Source: Candidatus Melainabacteria bacterium
GTDB taxonomy: Bacteria > Cyanobacteriota > Vampirovibrionia > Obscuribacterales > Obscuribacteraceae
DNA length: 64,000 nt
Reading direction: 5' to 3'
Assembly: GCA_003963305.1 (NCBI GenBank)
Contig: RXJR01000021.1
Span: forward strand, 102,001-166,000
Under the pieces are notes generated by a model that worked only from the letters and a program-made list of their open reading frames with translations, did not search any database and was not told the origin of the DNA. This document shows, one piece after another, positions 33,034-43,551 of the stretch (within the stretch, counting starts at the first letter, position 1; each line of letters begins with the position of its first letter). The position numbers were made by a program, and so were the translations under genes.

Positions 33034-34332
33034 TTAAAACGTCATGGCCTTTTCGAGGATATCCAAAGCTTTTGCAGCATCGGCATCCGAAAGATTGAGC
33101 GGTGGAATCAAGCGAATAACCTGGCCGCGGATGCCGCAAGTGAGAACAATCAACTTGTTCTCGAGGCAACGCTCGGCCACCTTCTCAGCCAATTCTTTGC
33201 TTGGTTTGCCGTCTTTTTCATCAAACTCGATGCCGAGCATCATGCCCAGTCCACGCACTTCGCCGATGTATTGCTTGTCTTCGGCAAATTTTTGCAAACG
33301 CTTGAGCATTTCGCCGCCCAGTTTGGCTGCACGCTCCGGCAATTTCTCTTCCTGCAGCACGTCGATAACGGCAAGCGCAGCAGCGCAAGAAACCGGGTTG
33401 CCACCAAATGTGGAGCCGTGTCTTCCAGGCAACCATTTGCTTGTGATTTCGCGACGTGAGATAAATCCGGAAAGAGGCATGCCGCCTGCAATTCCCTTAG
33501 CCATCAACATGATGTCCGGCTCGACTGGTTCGTGTTCGCAAGCGAACATTTTTCCGGTTCTGCCGAATCCAGACTGCACTTCATCAATAATCAGCATGAT
33601 GCCGTGCTTGTCGGCCAGCTTACGCAAGCGAGTCAGGAAGCCCTTCGGCGGAATGACATAACCACCTTCACCCTGCACAGGCTCAACGATAAAAGCAGCC
33701 ACTTGCTCTGGGTGAATAAATTGATGGAAGAGGTTATCGAGTTCTTCAAATACGCTATCGACCACGGCTTCTGGATTGTCTTTCAGAGGTGAGCGATAGG
33801 TGTAAGGGAAAGGCACCGTGTAGATGCAGCTTGGCAGCGGCTCATACTTTTCACGGTAATAAAGTTTTGAAGTGGTGAGAGCCATCGTCAGCATCGTGCG
33901 ACCGTGGAAGGAGCCGCGGAAGTTGATGATGCCCGGACGTCCTGTGACGTAGCGCGCCAGTTTGACGGCGCCTTCAACGGCTTCAGCACCGCTGTTTGCC
34001 AGAAAGACAGAATCGAGAGTCTTAGGAGTGATGTCGACGAGCTTTTGAGCCAGTTCGATGTAACGCTTGTGGTGCACGGTAACTGATGTGTGAATCAGCT
34101 CGGCTGCTTGCTTTTGAATGGCTGCGACGACTTTGGGATGGCAGTGTCCGACGTTATTTACCGCGATACCTGTTGCCAGATCGAGATAAGCATCGCCGTT
34201 CATGTCATAGATATAAGAGCCTTCTGCGCGCTCTGCGACAATACGAGCCGATCTCGAAAGAACCGGATTGACAAATTTGTCATCGAGTTCCAAGTACGCA
34301 AGATTTTTGTTCAACCTTTCAGCCATCACCAT
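33034..34332 (-). CDS. Class III aminotransferase (GabT/omega-amino acid type)
   Basis: 432-residue PLP enzyme. Signatures: YLDLATGIAVNNVGHCHP, LANSGAEAVEGAVKLAR, FRGSFHGRTMLTMALT, EPVQGEGGY, IIDEVQSGFGRTGKMFACEH and IMLMAKGIAGGMPLS with the PLP lysine. Among class III enzymes the GRTMLTMALT and Q-G-E-G-G-Y context are nearest 4-aminobutyrate or 5-aminovalerate transaminases; acetylornithine-type activity cannot be excluded. First gene of the leftward operon feeding the aldehyde dehydrogenase. AAGGAG lies 6 nt before the ATG. Confidence 0.9.
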   Translation of the reverse strand: MVMAERLNKNLAYLELDDKFVNPVLSRSARIVAERAEGSYIYDMNGDAYLDLATGIAVNNVGHCHPKVVAAIQKQAAELIHTSVTVHHKRYIELAQKLVDITPKTLDSVFLANSGAEAVEGAVKLARYVTGRPGIINFRGSFHGRTMLTMALTTSKLYYREKYEPLPSCIYTVPFPYTYRSPLKDNPEAVVDSVFEELDNLFHQFIHPEQVAAFIVEPVQGEGGYVIPPKGFLTRLRKLADKHGIMLIIDEVQSGFGRTGKMFACEHEPVEPDIMLMAKGIAGGMPLSGFISRREITSKWLPGRHGSTFGGNPVSCAAALAVIDVLQEEKLPERAAKLGGEMLKRLQKFAEDKQYIGEVRGLGMMLGIEFDEKDGKPSKELAEKVAERCLENKLIVLTCGIRGQVIRLIPPLNLSDADAAKALDILEKAMTF

Positions 34333-34612
34333 GACGAACTCCTTTTAACTTCACCCACAGCAGGTACTAAAGCAAAACAAAAATGTTTGCTTGTTTTTGA
34401 TGAGCAAATCTCGGTTTTCAGACAATATTCAATTGCGCTGAAAGCAAACCAGAGCGACTATTGCTCAAATGTAAAGCATATCAACTTATTTGAAGATAAA
34501 GCGTCATATTTAGCATTTTGCCAGTATTGGCAAACGCTGAAGCGCAGCTATATCAAAAGTCTTGAGAGATCGTCACTGCGACATAGAGGCAGAAAGTGGT
34601 CGCCACTTCCGC
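34333..34612 (-). other. Intergenic region between lon 3' end and aminotransferase
   Basis: 280 nt, AT-rich compared with its neighbours. It should hold the lon transcription end and the aminotransferase promoter. One perfect hairpin TTTGCCA-gtat-TGGCAAA (34517-34534) is visible, without a clear U-tract on the minus strand. No gene seen. Confidence 0.4.
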
Positions 34613-37042
34613 CTACCGCTTGACAGTGCCCGCTGCGGAGCGGCGTGCAGCCTGACGATTGACAGGCTTGCTCTTCTTTCCTCGCACAGGTTTGACTGAT
34701 TTCTTGCCGCTCGTTGGTTTTATCTTCTCTTTGAAAGCCACCGAGAACACCTCATCCAGGTGGCCGACCGGCACAAGTTGCAGTTGCTTCTTCACGTACT
34801 CAGGAATTTCTGCCAGATCTTTCTCGTTTGATTTGGGCAGAAAAACAGTCTTCACTCCAGCGCGAACTGCTGCCAGCACCTTCTCTTTGAGACCGCCGAT
34901 GGCAAGAACTCGACCGCGCAAAGTGATTTCTCCGGTCATGGCAAGATTGGCTTGCACGGGCCGCTTACTGACAGCTGAAATTAGCGCCACAGCGAGAGCA
35001 ACACCAGCTGATGGACCGTCTTTAGGAATAGCACCTTCGGGAATGTGCACATGAATATCCAGCTTGTCGCCAAAATCCGGATCGATACCGAGTTCTTTGG
35101 CATGCATGCGGATGTAGCTGAAAGCCGCTTGAGCTGACTCTTTCATGACATCACCAAGCTGACCGGTTAGTTGCAACTTACCTTTGCCGGGCATTGTGTT
35201 GACTTCGACAGAAAGCGTTTCGCCACCGGTCTCAGTCCACGCCAGTCCTGTAACGATACCGATTTGCGGACCACGAGGATCGGTCTCACGAATGATTTTG
35301 GGAGGACCGAGATACTTGGTCACCAAATTTGGTGCCAATTTGATTACGCTGCTGGGCGACTTCACGACCTGGGCCGCCACCTTGCGACAGATAGTGGCGA
35401 TATTGCGCTCTAACTGACGCACCCCGGCTTCGCGCGTGTATTCCTGAATTACTTTGCGTACTGCTTCAGGTTGAAGCTTGAGATTCCTTTTGCTCAGCCC
35501 ATGTTTCTCGAGAGTTTTTGGAATGATGTGCTGTTCTGCGATCGAGAGCTTCTCTTCTTCTGTATAGCCTGAAATGCGAATCACTTCCAGACGATCGTAA
35601 AGCGGGCGGGGCACATAATCTAGCGCATTGGCAGTGGCGACGAATACAACTTCCGACAGTGAGAACGGAGCATCCAGATAATGATCGGTGAATGAATCGT
35701 TTTGATCGGGATCGAGCACTTCCAGCATGGCCGCAGTCGGATCACCCATATAGCTGCGTGTCATCTTTTCAATTTCGTCAAGCAGGATGACTGGATTTTT
35801 CGTGCCTGATTGCTTGATTGCCTGGATGATGCGCCCCGGCATGGCGCCTATGTATGTGCGACGGTGCCCACGGATTTCAGCTTCATCGTTGACGCCACCA
35901 AGACTGATGCGGGCGAATTTTCTGTTCATGGCCTTGGCGATCGACTTGACGAGACTGGTTTTGCCGACGCCAGGAGGGCCTACAAGGCACAATATTGTGC
36001 CCTGGGGATGTTTAGAGAGCTTGCGCACGGCTAGATACTCGAGGATGCGCTCTTTGACTTTCTCGAGCCCATAGTGGTCTTCAGCGAGAATTTCTTCCGC
36101 CTCATCGAGATCGAGACTGTCGCGTGAACGCTTCGCCCACGGCAGCGAAACAAGCGTATCGAGATAGGTGCGAATAACGCCGGCTTCGGCACTTTGCGGC
36201 ATCATTTTTTCAAGACGCCCCAGTTCCTTCTGAGCTTTTTCAAGCGGCACGCCAGTCATTTTTGCCTTGGCGATTTTTTGCTTGTACTCGGCTATCTCAC
36301 CGGTCTGCTCACCGTCGGCGTTGAGCTCGTCCTGAATGATGCGCATCTTTTCGCGCAGGTAATATTCGCGCTGAGTTTTCTCCAGATTGAAACGCACGCG
36401 ATCGTGAATTTGCTGTTCAAGATCTGCCAGTTCCAGTTCTCGTGAAAGCAGCAATCCGACGTATTCCAGGCGTTCGGTGCTGTCGACAATCTCGAGACAC
36501 TTCTGCCGCTCCGCCACATCCAATCCTAGATAAGTGGCGATGATGTCAGCAAGACGACCGGGCTGACCGATACCAGAAACAGCGAGAAGACTTTCCGGGT
36601 TGATTTTCTTAGTAGATTTGACGTACTGCTCGAACTTCTCAACTGACAGGCGTATCAAAGTCTTGGTGCCCTGATCGTCTCTGACCGTTTCTTCCTGCTC
36701 TTTGACATTGGCTGTGAAGTGCGCAGATTCGTCAAAAACGTTCTCCAGGCTGACGCGGCTCGAACCTTCAACCAGCACCTTAACGGTGCCGTCAGGCAGT
36801 TTGAGCATCTGCATGACTTCAGCCAGAGTGCCGATTTGATAAATCTCGTCCTGAGTCGGCTCTTCGCACTCAGGGTCTTTCTGCGCGACAAGGACGACAA
36901 GGCGGTCGTCTCGCAACAGCGACTGTTCCAGAGCAGCGATTGATTTAGGACGACTGACGAATAAAGGCGTCACCATCTGCGGAAAGACAACAACGTCTCG
37001 CAGCGGAATGAGGGGAAATGTCGTTGCAGTCAAATCAGTCAT
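34613..37042 (-). CDS. lon: Lon ATP-dependent protease
   Basis: 809 residues, LonA type. N-terminal substrate-binding domain ([21 protein letters not shown]), a coiled region, AAA+ module with Walker [10 protein letters not shown] and Walker [11 protein letters not shown], and the C-terminal serine protease domain with the catalytic KDGPSAGVA serine and the downstream lysine in [13 protein letters not shown]. The last 40 residues are an unusually basic tail ([22 protein letters not shown]) not part of the core fold. Degrades misfolded and regulatory proteins. Lies downstream of clpX in the same direction, 156 nt apart; the order tig-clpP-clpX-lon matches that in many bacteria. The SD is weak. 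Confidence 0.97.
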   Translation of the reverse strand: MTDLTATTFPLIPLRDVVVFPQMVTPLFVSRPKSIAALEQSLLRDDRLVVLVAQKDPECEEPTQDEIYQIGTLAEVMQMLKLPDGTVKVLVEGSSRVSLENVFDESAHFTANVKEQEETVRDDQGTKTLIRLSVEKFEQYVKSTKKINPESLLAVSGIGQPGRLADIIATYLGLDVAERQKCLEIVDSTERLEYVGLLLSRELELADLEQQIHDRVRFNLEKTQREYYLREKMRIIQDELNADGEQTGEIAEYKQKIAKAKMTGVPLEKAQKELGRLEKMMPQSAEAGVIRTYLDTLVSLPWAKRSRDSLDLDEAEEILAEDHYGLEKVKERILEYLAVRKLSKHPQGTILCLVGPPGVGKTSLVKSIAKAMNRKFARISLGGVNDEAEIRGHRRTYIGAMPGRIIQAIKQSGTKNPVILLDEIEKMTRSYMGDPTAAMLEVLDPDQNDSFTDHYLDAPFSLSEVVFVATANALDYVPRPLYDRLEVIRISGYTEEEKLSIAEQHIIPKTLEKHGLSKRNLKLQPEAVRKVIQEYTREAGVRQLERNIATICRKVAAQVVKSPSSVIKLAPNLVTKYLGPPKIIRETDPRGPQIGIVTGLAWTETGGETLSVEVNTMPGKGKLQLTGQLGDVMKESAQAAFSYIRMHAKELGIDPDFGDKLDIHVHIPEGAIPKDGPSAGVALAVALISAVSKRPVQANLAMTGEITLRGRVLAIGGLKEKVLAAVRAGVKTVFLPKSNEKDLAEIPEYVKKQLQLVPVGHLDEVFSVAFKEKIKPTSGKKSVKPVRGKKSKPVNRQAARRSAAGTVKR

Positions 37043-37198
37043 TTATCGCGACCAAAGAATGTGAATCAACTCTCAGAGAGCCGGATGATCCTATCGTTGA
37101 ATTCTCCATCAGCTGACGAAACACTCGCAAACAGCCAATCGCAGAATCGTCTGTGCATGACGCTACAGACATATAGTTTAGCCTGTATTTCGGCCGAA

Positions 37199-38494
37199 TT
37201 AAGCTATTTCGCCTTTGAGTTTAGCTTTTGGCAATTGAAGTAACTCAGCCGTCGAACGCTTCTCGACCAGCTCTTTTGTGATGTGGCAGACCTTGATATC
37301 GGAGCGCGACGGCACTTCGTACATGATGTCGAGCATGATTTCTTCCACAATCGATCGCAGAGCTCGAGCACCGGTCTTGCGCTTCAAAGCCTCTTCAGCG
37401 ATACCGGCAATGGCCTGCTCATCGAAGCGAAGCTCTACTCCGTCGAGTGCGAGCAGTTGCTGATACTGCTTGATGATGGCGTTCTTAGGCTCGACCAGAA
37501 TGCGCACCAGCGCTTCCACATCGAGAGATTCAAGCACAGCCACAACCGGCATACGTCCGACAAATTCCGGAATCAATCCAAACTTGAGCAGGTCGTCTGG
37601 AGCAGTATCTTTCAAGATTTTGCTCGCTTTCAACTCCCGTTCCCAGGCTGTTGACGGTGTATCGGCACCAAATCCGATATTGCGGTTGGAAGAGGTTCTC
37701 TGTTCGACAATCTTGTCGAGACCGACGAATGCTCCACCACAAATGAAAAGGATGTTGGCTGTGTTGATTTGAATGAACTCTTGATGCGGATGCTTACGAC
37801 CGCCTTGCGGAGGCACGTTTGCAAGAGTTCCTTCAATCATCTTGAGCAGTGCTTGTTGCACGCCTTCGCCGCTGACATCACGGGTGATACTAGTATTTTC
37901 AGACTTGCGGGAAATCTTGTCGATTTCGTCGATATATATGATGCCGCGCTCAGCCTTCTTGACGTCATAGTCTGCGGCTTGATAAAGGCGCAGGAGGATG
38001 TTTTCAACGTCTTCACCAACGTATCCGGCTTCTGTCAATGTCGTCGCGTCAGCCACTGCAAACGGCACGTCGAGCAATTTAGCCAGAGTCTGAGCAAGCA
38101 GAGTCTTGCCGCAGCCGGTCGGTCCAATCAGTAGAATGTTGGACTTCTGGATTTCAACTTGATCAGACAGTTCGCTGTTGTGGCTGATTCGCTTGTAGTG
38201 GTTGTAGACAGCTACAGAAAGAATCTTCTTGGCTGATGTCTGACCGATGATGTGTTGATCCAGAAATGACTTGATCTCTTGCGGCTTAGGAATATCGACC
38301 AGCTGCGGCAACGCTGTTTCAGTCGGGCTCGCAGCTGGACTTCCTTCAAAGAGCTCCTCGTCGAGGATCTCATTGCATAGGTCGACACACTCGTCGCATA
38401 TGTAAACACCGGGCCCGGCAATCAGCTTCTTTACTTGGTCCTGACTCTTTCCGCAGAAGGAGCACTTAAGTCGATTATCCGGTTGCTTTGGCAT
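37199..38494 (-). CDS. clpX: ATP-dependent Clp protease ATPase subunit ClpX
   Basis: 431 residues. N-terminal zinc-binding domain with four Cys (CSFCGKS...ICDECVDLC), AAA+ Walker [13 protein letters not shown], Walker [11 protein letters not shown], sensor and pore-loop region [19 protein letters not shown], and the C-terminal small domain. ClpX unfolds substrates and feeds them to ClpP, encoded 75 nt upstream on the same strand. AGGGA lies 6 nt before the ATG. Confidence 0.97.
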   Translation of the reverse strand: MPKQPDNRLKCSFCGKSQDQVKKLIAGPGVYICDECVDLCNEILDEELFEGSPAASPTETALPQLVDIPKPQEIKSFLDQHIIGQTSAKKILSVAVYNHYKRISHNSELSDQVEIQKSNILLIGPTGCGKTLLAQTLAKLLDVPFAVADATTLTEAGYVGEDVENILLRLYQAADYDVKKAERGIIYIDEIDKISRKSENTSITRDVSGEGVQQALLKMIEGTLANVPPQGGRKHPHQEFIQINTANILFICGGAFVGLDKIVEQRTSSNRNIGFGADTPSTAWERELKASKILKDTAPDDLLKFGLIPEFVGRMPVVAVLESLDVEALVRILVEPKNAIIKQYQQLLALDGVELRFDEQAIAGIAEEALKRKTGARALRSIVEEIMLDIMYEVPSRSDIKVCHITKELVEKRSTAELLQLPKAKLKGEIA

Positions 38495-38569
38495 GTTGTT
38501 TCCCTATCTCTATGGAATCATTCTGACAGAAGATTGTCAGATGCACGAGTTCACAAGTGAGCTGACTTT

Positions 38570-39259
38570 CTAAACCGCCGCCAGGTTGGGCTGAGCGTCC
38601 AATCTGACAATCACTTCGTCGACGAGACCATATTCTTTGGCTTCTTCGGCTGTCATGATGTTGTCGCGGTCAGTGTCCTTCTCGATTTGCTTGACGGATT
38701 GACCGGTGTGTTGTGCCATCAATTCATTTAGTTGTCTCTTAATTCGCAAGATCTCTCTGGCTTGAATTTCGATATCAGTTGCCTGTCCTTGTGCACCGCC
38801 CAGTGGTTGGTGAATGAGAATTCTTGAATGTGGAAGCGCAAGGCGTTTGCCTTTCTTACCAGCTGACAACAAGAATGCTCCCATGCTGGCCGCTTGCCCC
38901 AAACAGATTGTAGAAACATCAGATCTGATGTGCTGGATAGTGTCATAGATAGCTAATCCAGCAGTGACCGAGCCGCCTGGTGAATTAATGTAGAGACGAA
39001 TATCTTTTTCTGGATCTTCGCCTTCGAGCAGCAACAGCTGAGCCACGATCAAGTTTGCAACTGTGTCGTCTACAGGAGTTCCTAAAAATACGATTCTTTC
39101 TCTGAGCAATCTCGAGAAGATATCGAAAGCTCTTTCGCCACGAGCGGTCGTCTCAATAACAGTCGGCGGATAATACATATTTGGAGACGCATAAGGCGTT
39201 ATGCTCCAGATATCGAAAAGCTGACTTCTTGTTGGTGGGCACTGACGATCTAATGACAT
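38570..39259 (-). CDS. clpP: ATP-dependent Clp protease proteolytic subunit
   Basis: 229 residues, about 27 longer at the N-terminus than E. coli ClpP mature subunits, probably a propeptide ending before MYYPPTVIE. Catalytic triad S125 (GQAASMGAF), H150 (RILIHQP) and D199 (TDRDNIM) is complete with the usual spacing. Also [31 protein letters not shown] precedes the ATG. Forms the 14-mer chamber used by ClpX. Confidence 0.97.
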   Translation of the reverse strand: MSLDRQCPPTRSQLFDIWSITPYASPNMYYPPTVIETTARGERAFDIFSRLLRERIVFLGTPVDDTVANLIVAQLLLLEGEDPEKDIRLYINSPGGSVTAGLAIYDTIQHIRSDVSTICLGQAASMGAFLLSAGKKGKRLALPHSRILIHQPLGGAQGQATDIEIQAREILRIKRQLNELMAQHTGQSVKQIEKDTDRDNIMTAEEAKEYGLVDEVIVRLDAQPNLAAV

Positions 39260-39430
39260 AGTCTTCCTTCCTGCTTTCCTTCTTGTATTACCTAACTAAA
39301 CTTAGCACTAATTTTCAGCGTTTTACGAGCATTTGTGTAAGTTGCCATCAAGTTGCCGACTTTCGATGAAATTCACGCGTCTGGATATTATCTTACTCAA
39401 ATACTGATAGCGCAGATTAAATCGAGCCGA

Positions 39431-40834
39431 TCAACTCTTTTGAGCTGTTTTTTCGGAAGCTTTTTTACTGCTCTTCTTCGACTCGCCCTGTTCATGCTCA
39501 CAAGCTTCGCCTTCTTTGTGATGGTGATGCTCGTGATCGTGTTCGTGTTCGGGTTCAGCCACAAATTGAATCTTGGCGCTGCCGACCAGGAATTGCACAA
39601 CCTTGTTTGTCAGCACTTCTTCCATGACCTGGCGACGCAGTTCTTCATTGCGAGCCACTTGCTCGGCCTGCAAATCGTAGCGAGCCACAATTTCTGCAAG
39701 ATAAGGAGCAATTTCGTCGTCGTCGACGCTCATTTTTTCAGCTCGAACAACAGCACCTAGAACGAGGCTGGTCAGCACTCTCTGGCGTGCTTCTTCCAAC
39801 TTGTTTGCACGTACTTGTTCGAAATCAGGAGATTGCTGGAATTCTTCCCAGTTCTGATTATTCTGCTCGAGATAACGCTTTACTTGTTGCAACAGCAAGT
39901 CACGCTCACGTTCTACCATCGTCTCAGGAATGTCGACGGTGGCGGCATTGACTACAGCTTCAACAACGGCGCGCTGCGATCGCATTTCATTTTCCTGACG
40001 AACTTCTTCGCCAAGGCGCTCCTGCAGTGCATCTTTGAGAGCCTGCAAAGACGGCTGTCCGATTGAAACGGCCAGTTCGTCGTTCAATTCGGGAGTAACA
40101 CGCTCACGAAGCTCTTTCAAATCAACTTTGAAATTAGCGTCTTGATTGGCTAATTCCTTGTTGCGATATTCTTCCGGGAATTTGACGTTAACTTCGAATT
40201 GCTGTCCTGGTTCTTTACCGATCAACTGATCGCAGAAACCTTCGATGAAAGTGCCTTCTTTGACTTCGAGAACCAGTCCCTCAGCCTTTCCACCCTCGAC
40301 AAGCTTACCGTCGACATAGCACTCGAAATCGAGTAGAACGGTATCGCCCTTGGCCACAGGTCTCGCCGGCGCAGCTTTCAAGCTGGCTTTCGATTCAGCG
40401 ATGCTGGCCAGGGCTCTGTCCATTGCATCCGCAGGAAGCGTTGCTTCCGGCACGTCGACTGAAACGCCTGTGTATGAGCCGAGAGTGACTTCCGGTCTAA
40501 CTTCGAAATTAGCGTTCAGCTTCAGTGGTGAACCGAGTTCGAACTCGCATGAATCGATCTGCGGTTCTGTAATCACATCGAGACTTTCGTCCATAATGGC
40601 GCGGCTGAGCAACTCCGGCACTAGCTTTTCGAGAGCCTCGCGCTTGATGTATTCGACACCAAGTGTTTTTTCGATGATATTTCTAGGAGCTTTTCCTCGT
40701 CGGAATCCAGGAATATTTACCTGGTGGCTGAGACTGCGACAAGCCATTTCGTAGGCCTTGAGCGCTTTTTCTGATTCCAATTCCAAGCCCATGCGGACGA
40801 GGTTTTTGCCTTCCCTGTCAAGGGTGACCTTCAT
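39431..40834 (-). CDS. tig: Trigger factor with His-rich C-terminal tail
   Basis: Ribosome-associated chaperone and prolyl isomerase. 467 residues: N-terminal ribosome-binding domain with the signature loop NIPGFRRGKAPRNIIEK, an FKBP-type PPIase domain (VAKGDTVLLDFECYVDGKL to GQQFEVNVKFPEEY), and the C-terminal helical chaperone cage. Unusually, the protein ends with a His/Glu-rich stretch (EPEHEHDHEHHHHKEG, one Cys) and then a Lys/Ser-rich tail; this resembles metal-binding tails of SlyD rather than typical trigger factor. First gene of the tig-clpP-clpX-lon series; AGGGA lies 8 nt before the ATG. Confidence 0.96.
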   Translation of the reverse strand: MKVTLDREGKNLVRMGLELESEKALKAYEMACRSLSHQVNIPGFRRGKAPRNIIEKTLGVEYIKREALEKLVPELLSRAIMDESLDVITEPQIDSCEFELGSPLKLNANFEVRPEVTLGSYTGVSVDVPEATLPADAMDRALASIAESKASLKAAPARPVAKGDTVLLDFECYVDGKLVEGGKAEGLVLEVKEGTFIEGFCDQLIGKEPGQQFEVNVKFPEEYRNKELANQDANFKVDLKELRERVTPELNDELAVSIGQPSLQALKDALQERLGEEVRQENEMRSQRAVVEAVVNAATVDIPETMVERERDLLLQQVKRYLEQNNQNWEEFQQSPDFEQVRANKLEEARQRVLTSLVLGAVVRAEKMSVDDDEIAPYLAEIVARYDLQAEQVARNEELRRQVMEEVLTNKVVQFLVGSAKIQFVAEPEHEHDHEHHHHKEGEACEHEQGESKKSSKKASEKTAQKS

Positions 40835-40990
40835 GTGATTTTTCCCTGTTTGAATGCATTAGACATCAGTTCAAGACGACCAATGTCCTGCTGAGACCGC
40901 GAACAGCCGCTGATTTTATCACGTCACAGGCGATCAGGCGGTCACTTAGGCGCCTTCTGAGCATGCATATTTACTTTTTTAGATGTTGAA

Positions 40991-41713
40991 CTACTCAGTC
41001 GGTGCCTGACTGGATGGAGCCGGCGCTTGAGTAGATGGAACGGTCTCTGGCGAAGATGGAACGGGCGCCTGGGTCGACTGAACCGGCGCAGCCGTGCCGG
41101 TATTAACTCGTGTCTGGCTTGTTTGAGGACCAACCAGGATGTTCTGCCCGCCTGCATTTGAGACTTCAAGAGCGACCAGAAGAGCGAAATTGATAGTGAG
41201 AAAAATGCCCAGGAATGTTGCTCCCATCAACAGCTGCCAGGTCAATAGAGCCTGACGGGGACTGAGAGTGTTCAATATCCCGAATCTGTTGGCAACATAG
41301 AAAAGCAGCATTACGCCAACCAGCGCATCGCAAGCCAAAACGAGCGGCACTCGATGGGGAGCCAGTTGCGGCACGATCAACGAAACGACCGTGAAGATTG
41401 CACCGATAAGCAACGAGATACTGGTGGCACGGTCGCTGTCGCGAACGCGCACGTCATCATCTTTCGAGAGACTGTTGATATAGCGCAGAGCCGCCAGACT
41501 GCTGTACCAGCGCGAACGGCGTTGCACGATGCCGCCACCCGGATTGGCGTAGACGGGATTTCCGGCACCGGAAGTGTCTTTCTTATCCAGATCCGAAGAG
41601 GCAATCGTATTAGATTTCTGACTGTTTTCAGGAGCTGAACCGGCACCAACCACAAGCTCGGGGGCGTCTGAAGCGTCTTTTGCAGGCTTAGCTTTCTTGT
41701 CAGCTTCAGTCAT
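40991..41713 (-). CDS. Membrane protein with Pro/Thr/Ser-rich tail
   Basis: 240 residues from ATG 41713 (GAGG 8 nt upstream). A polar N-terminus of about 85 residues leads to about three membrane segments (SLLIGAIFTVVSLIVPQL, LVLACDALVGVMLLFYVA, LLMGATFLGIFLTINFALLVAL). The C-terminal 50 residues are a low-complexity tail of repeated (V/A)PSTQAP/QAPVPSS units, probably extracytoplasmic. No family recognised; possibly an envelope protein. It lies upstream of tig on the same strand with a 156-nt gap. Confidence 0.65.
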   Translation of the reverse strand: MTEADKKAKPAKDASDAPELVVGAGSAPENSQKSNTIASSDLDKKDTSGAGNPVYANPGGGIVQRRSRWYSSLAALRYINSLSKDDDVRVRDSDRATSISLLIGAIFTVVSLIVPQLAPHRVPLVLACDALVGVMLLFYVANRFGILNTLSPRQALLTWQLLMGATFLGIFLTINFALLVALEVSNAGGQNILVGPQTSQTRVNTGTAAPVQSTQAPVPSSPETVPSTQAPAPSSQAPTE

Positions 41714-41827
41714 CAAAATCGCCTCATCGCAAACTGCCAATCAGAGACGCACGACGACATCTCACAAGCCCTAATATAGCAGGGCTGCCTGACAGGCGGT
41801 CGCAAGACGTGCAATTTAGATTAAAAA

Positions 41828-41902
41828 TGGAGCGGAAGACGAGGCTCGAACTCGCGACATTCTCCTTGGCAAGGAGACATTCTACCACTGAATTACTTCC
41901 GC
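41828..41902 (-). tRNA. tRNA-Gly(GCC)
   Basis: Minus-strand cloverleaf: acceptor GCGGAAG / CTTCCGC, D-loop with AGTGGTAGAAT, anticodon stem TCTCC-TTGCCAA-GGAGA with anticodon GCC, T-arm containing GAGTTCGAGCC, discriminator T and an encoded CCA. 75 nt including CCA. Lies between a membrane-protein gene and the Gfo/Idh gene. Confidence 0.95.
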
Positions 41903-42021
41903 ACTCCGCGATAGAAACTCATTATACAGCGTGACGATGCGATGGCAACTTTTCTACATTCTCAGTTAACGATTGCTGCAAAAAGTTTTCCAAACAAACA
42001 AAGTCGATCAATTGTTGAGTC

Positions 42022-42999
42022 TCAGCGGCTCGCCACCGGGCGACTGGACAGGCGTTTTTCCACATCGGCAAGGATGCGCACTACTTGATAGGCGTTATTG
42101 GCATCAGTGCGTGGTCTCTTACCTGTAGTTATGCATTGCAGGAAGTGTTCGCATTCCAGTCGCAAAGGCTCGTATGAAGAGTACGATGGATACTCGATAA
42201 TCATCCGGCCGTCTTTGGTCTGACTGTACAAACTGATCTTATTTTTGGTCTGAGTGTCATTGAGAACGGCAGTTTTCAAAGTGCCGTTAATTGTCAGCCG
42301 CACAAGCTTCTGGGGATCAATCCAGCTGTTTCGAATTTGCCCCTGGATGACTTTGCCATTGACTGGAAAATTCAAATCGAGATATGCAACGTCGACAAGC
42401 CCGTCGCCAAGCGTATCCCAACCACCGACCCGACTGACATCAGGCGCCTCACAATCAAGCAGATAACTCATCATGGAAATGTCGTGGGGAGCGAGATCCC
42501 ACAAGACGCTCCAGTGTTGCCGATTGAGGTTGTAATTCATGCGGTCTGATTTGATGAAACGCAAATCGCCCAGTTCTCCTGAGGCAATCATCTCTTTCAG
42601 ACAGTTGACGGCGGGATGATACAGCAAGAGGTGCCCAACCATGAGCACGAGATTCTCTCTTGTCGCAATCTCGTCGAGTTCTTCCGCTTCGCGAACGTCT
42701 CTTGCCAGTGGTTTTTCCACATAGACGTGCTTGCCGGCGAGCAGTGACTTTTTGGCAAGCTCGAAGTGAGTATCACTGGGAGTGGCGATGACGACGGCAC
42801 TGACACCGGGGTGCTGCAGAACGCTTTCAAAGCTGTCAGTAAGTTCGACTTCGATGGGGCGGTTTTCGGACACGACTTTGTTCCGCGCTGCCGGACTGGC
42901 ATCGCAAGCGATCGCTAAGGCACCTAACTGAGCAAAGTTGCGAACCAGGTTTTGTCCCCAAGCTCCACAACCAACGACTGCTACCTTCGGTGACTCCAA
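42022..42999 (-). CDS. Gfo/Idh/MocA family NAD(P) oxidoreductase
   Basis: 325 residues. N-terminal Rossmann domain (VAVVGCGAWGQNLVRNF), the family lysine in HVYVEKPLARD, then LVLMVGHLLLYHPAV and a C-terminal substrate domain with WDLAPHDISMMSYLL, whose His is in the position of the catalytic residue. The ending and WDLAPHD pattern are closest to UDP-N-acetylglucosamine/hexosamine 3-dehydrogenases (WlbA-like) used for surface sugars; that assignment is tentative. TTG 42999 is the start, with AGGGG 6 nt upstream. It follows the HU gene by 9 nt, so the two are probably co-transcribed. Confidence 0.87.
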   Translation of the reverse strand: MESPKVAVVGCGAWGQNLVRNFAQLGALAIACDASPAARNKVVSENRPIEVELTDSFESVLQHPGVSAVVIATPSDTHFELAKKSLLAGKHVYVEKPLARDVREAEELDEIATRENLVLMVGHLLLYHPAVNCLKEMIASGELGDLRFIKSDRMNYNLNRQHWSVLWDLAPHDISMMSYLLDCEAPDVSRVGGWDTLGDGLVDVAYLDLNFPVNGKVIQGQIRNSWIDPQKLVRLTINGTLKTAVLNDTQTKNKISLYSQTKDGRMIIEYPSYSSYEPLRLECEHFLQCITTGKRPRTDANNAYQVVRILADVEKRLSSRPVASR

Positions 43000-43008
43000 C
43001 CCTATCCC

Positions 43009-43290
43009 CTATTTTTTCTTGTTAACCGCTTCGCTGAATTCCTTTCCTACTCTAAATCCAGGAACGCGCTTGGCGGGAATATGTAATGGTTCATTTGTCT
43101 TTGGATTACGTCCAGTGCGGGCTTTGCGCTGGCGTGCTTCAAAGGTGCCGAAGCCGACGAGAGTAACTTTCTCGCCAGTTGACACGTGCTTGATGATTGT
43201 TTCCATCATCTTATTGATGACCTGCTCGGCATCTTTTTTGGTAGTGCCGGCTTCTTTTGCGACTACGTCAACCAGTTCAGCTTTATTCAA
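43009..43290 (-). CDS. HU-family DNA-binding protein
   Basis: 93 residues from a TTG start at 43290, giving M-N-K-A-E-L-V-D-V-V-A-K-E-A, the standard HU N-terminus; GAGGAG lies 9 nt upstream. The core VTLVGFGTFEARQRKARTGRNPKT and the arm-return PAKRVPGFRVGKEFSEAV identify HU. A longer frame (to 43398) adds 36 residues with CNCGVLFRR; it is less likely because it precedes an SD and the known start. HU bends and compacts DNA. In many bacteria an HU gene lies after lon; here it lies upstream of tig. Confidence 0.93.
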   Translation of the reverse strand: MNKAELVDVVAKEAGTTKKDAEQVINKMMETIIKHVSTGEKVTLVGFGTFEARQRKARTGRNPKTNEPLHIPAKRVPGFRVGKEFSEAVNKKK

Positions 43291-43551
43291 GTCTTTCCAC
43301 TCCTCAATCACCCTGACGAACTGACCGTGATTCCTGGGACGCCTGAACAGAACTCCACAGTTGCATCGCTTAAGATCTGGATGGATCGCTTTTGACAAGC
43401 TGACCTGAGATTGGTCTTAATGCCACCATCATCTGAAAGCGTTGTGCAGCTTGTGTAAAAGCCACATAGTGCCTACAACCTTGAAGCAATGCTAGCATAT
43501 CCTCGCGGACTCACAAGCTCTTGATGCCGCTAGTGTTTAGAGAAATTACTA

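Noticed and set aside
32629-33459. 276-codon open frame on the plus strand
   Set aside because: It is antisense to two clear enzymes (aldehyde dehydrogenase and aminotransferase) and shows no family features.
43291-43398. HU extension with a CNCG motif
   Set aside because: The TTG at 43290 gives the exact HU N-terminus and has a good SD; the extension is probably upstream leader sequence.
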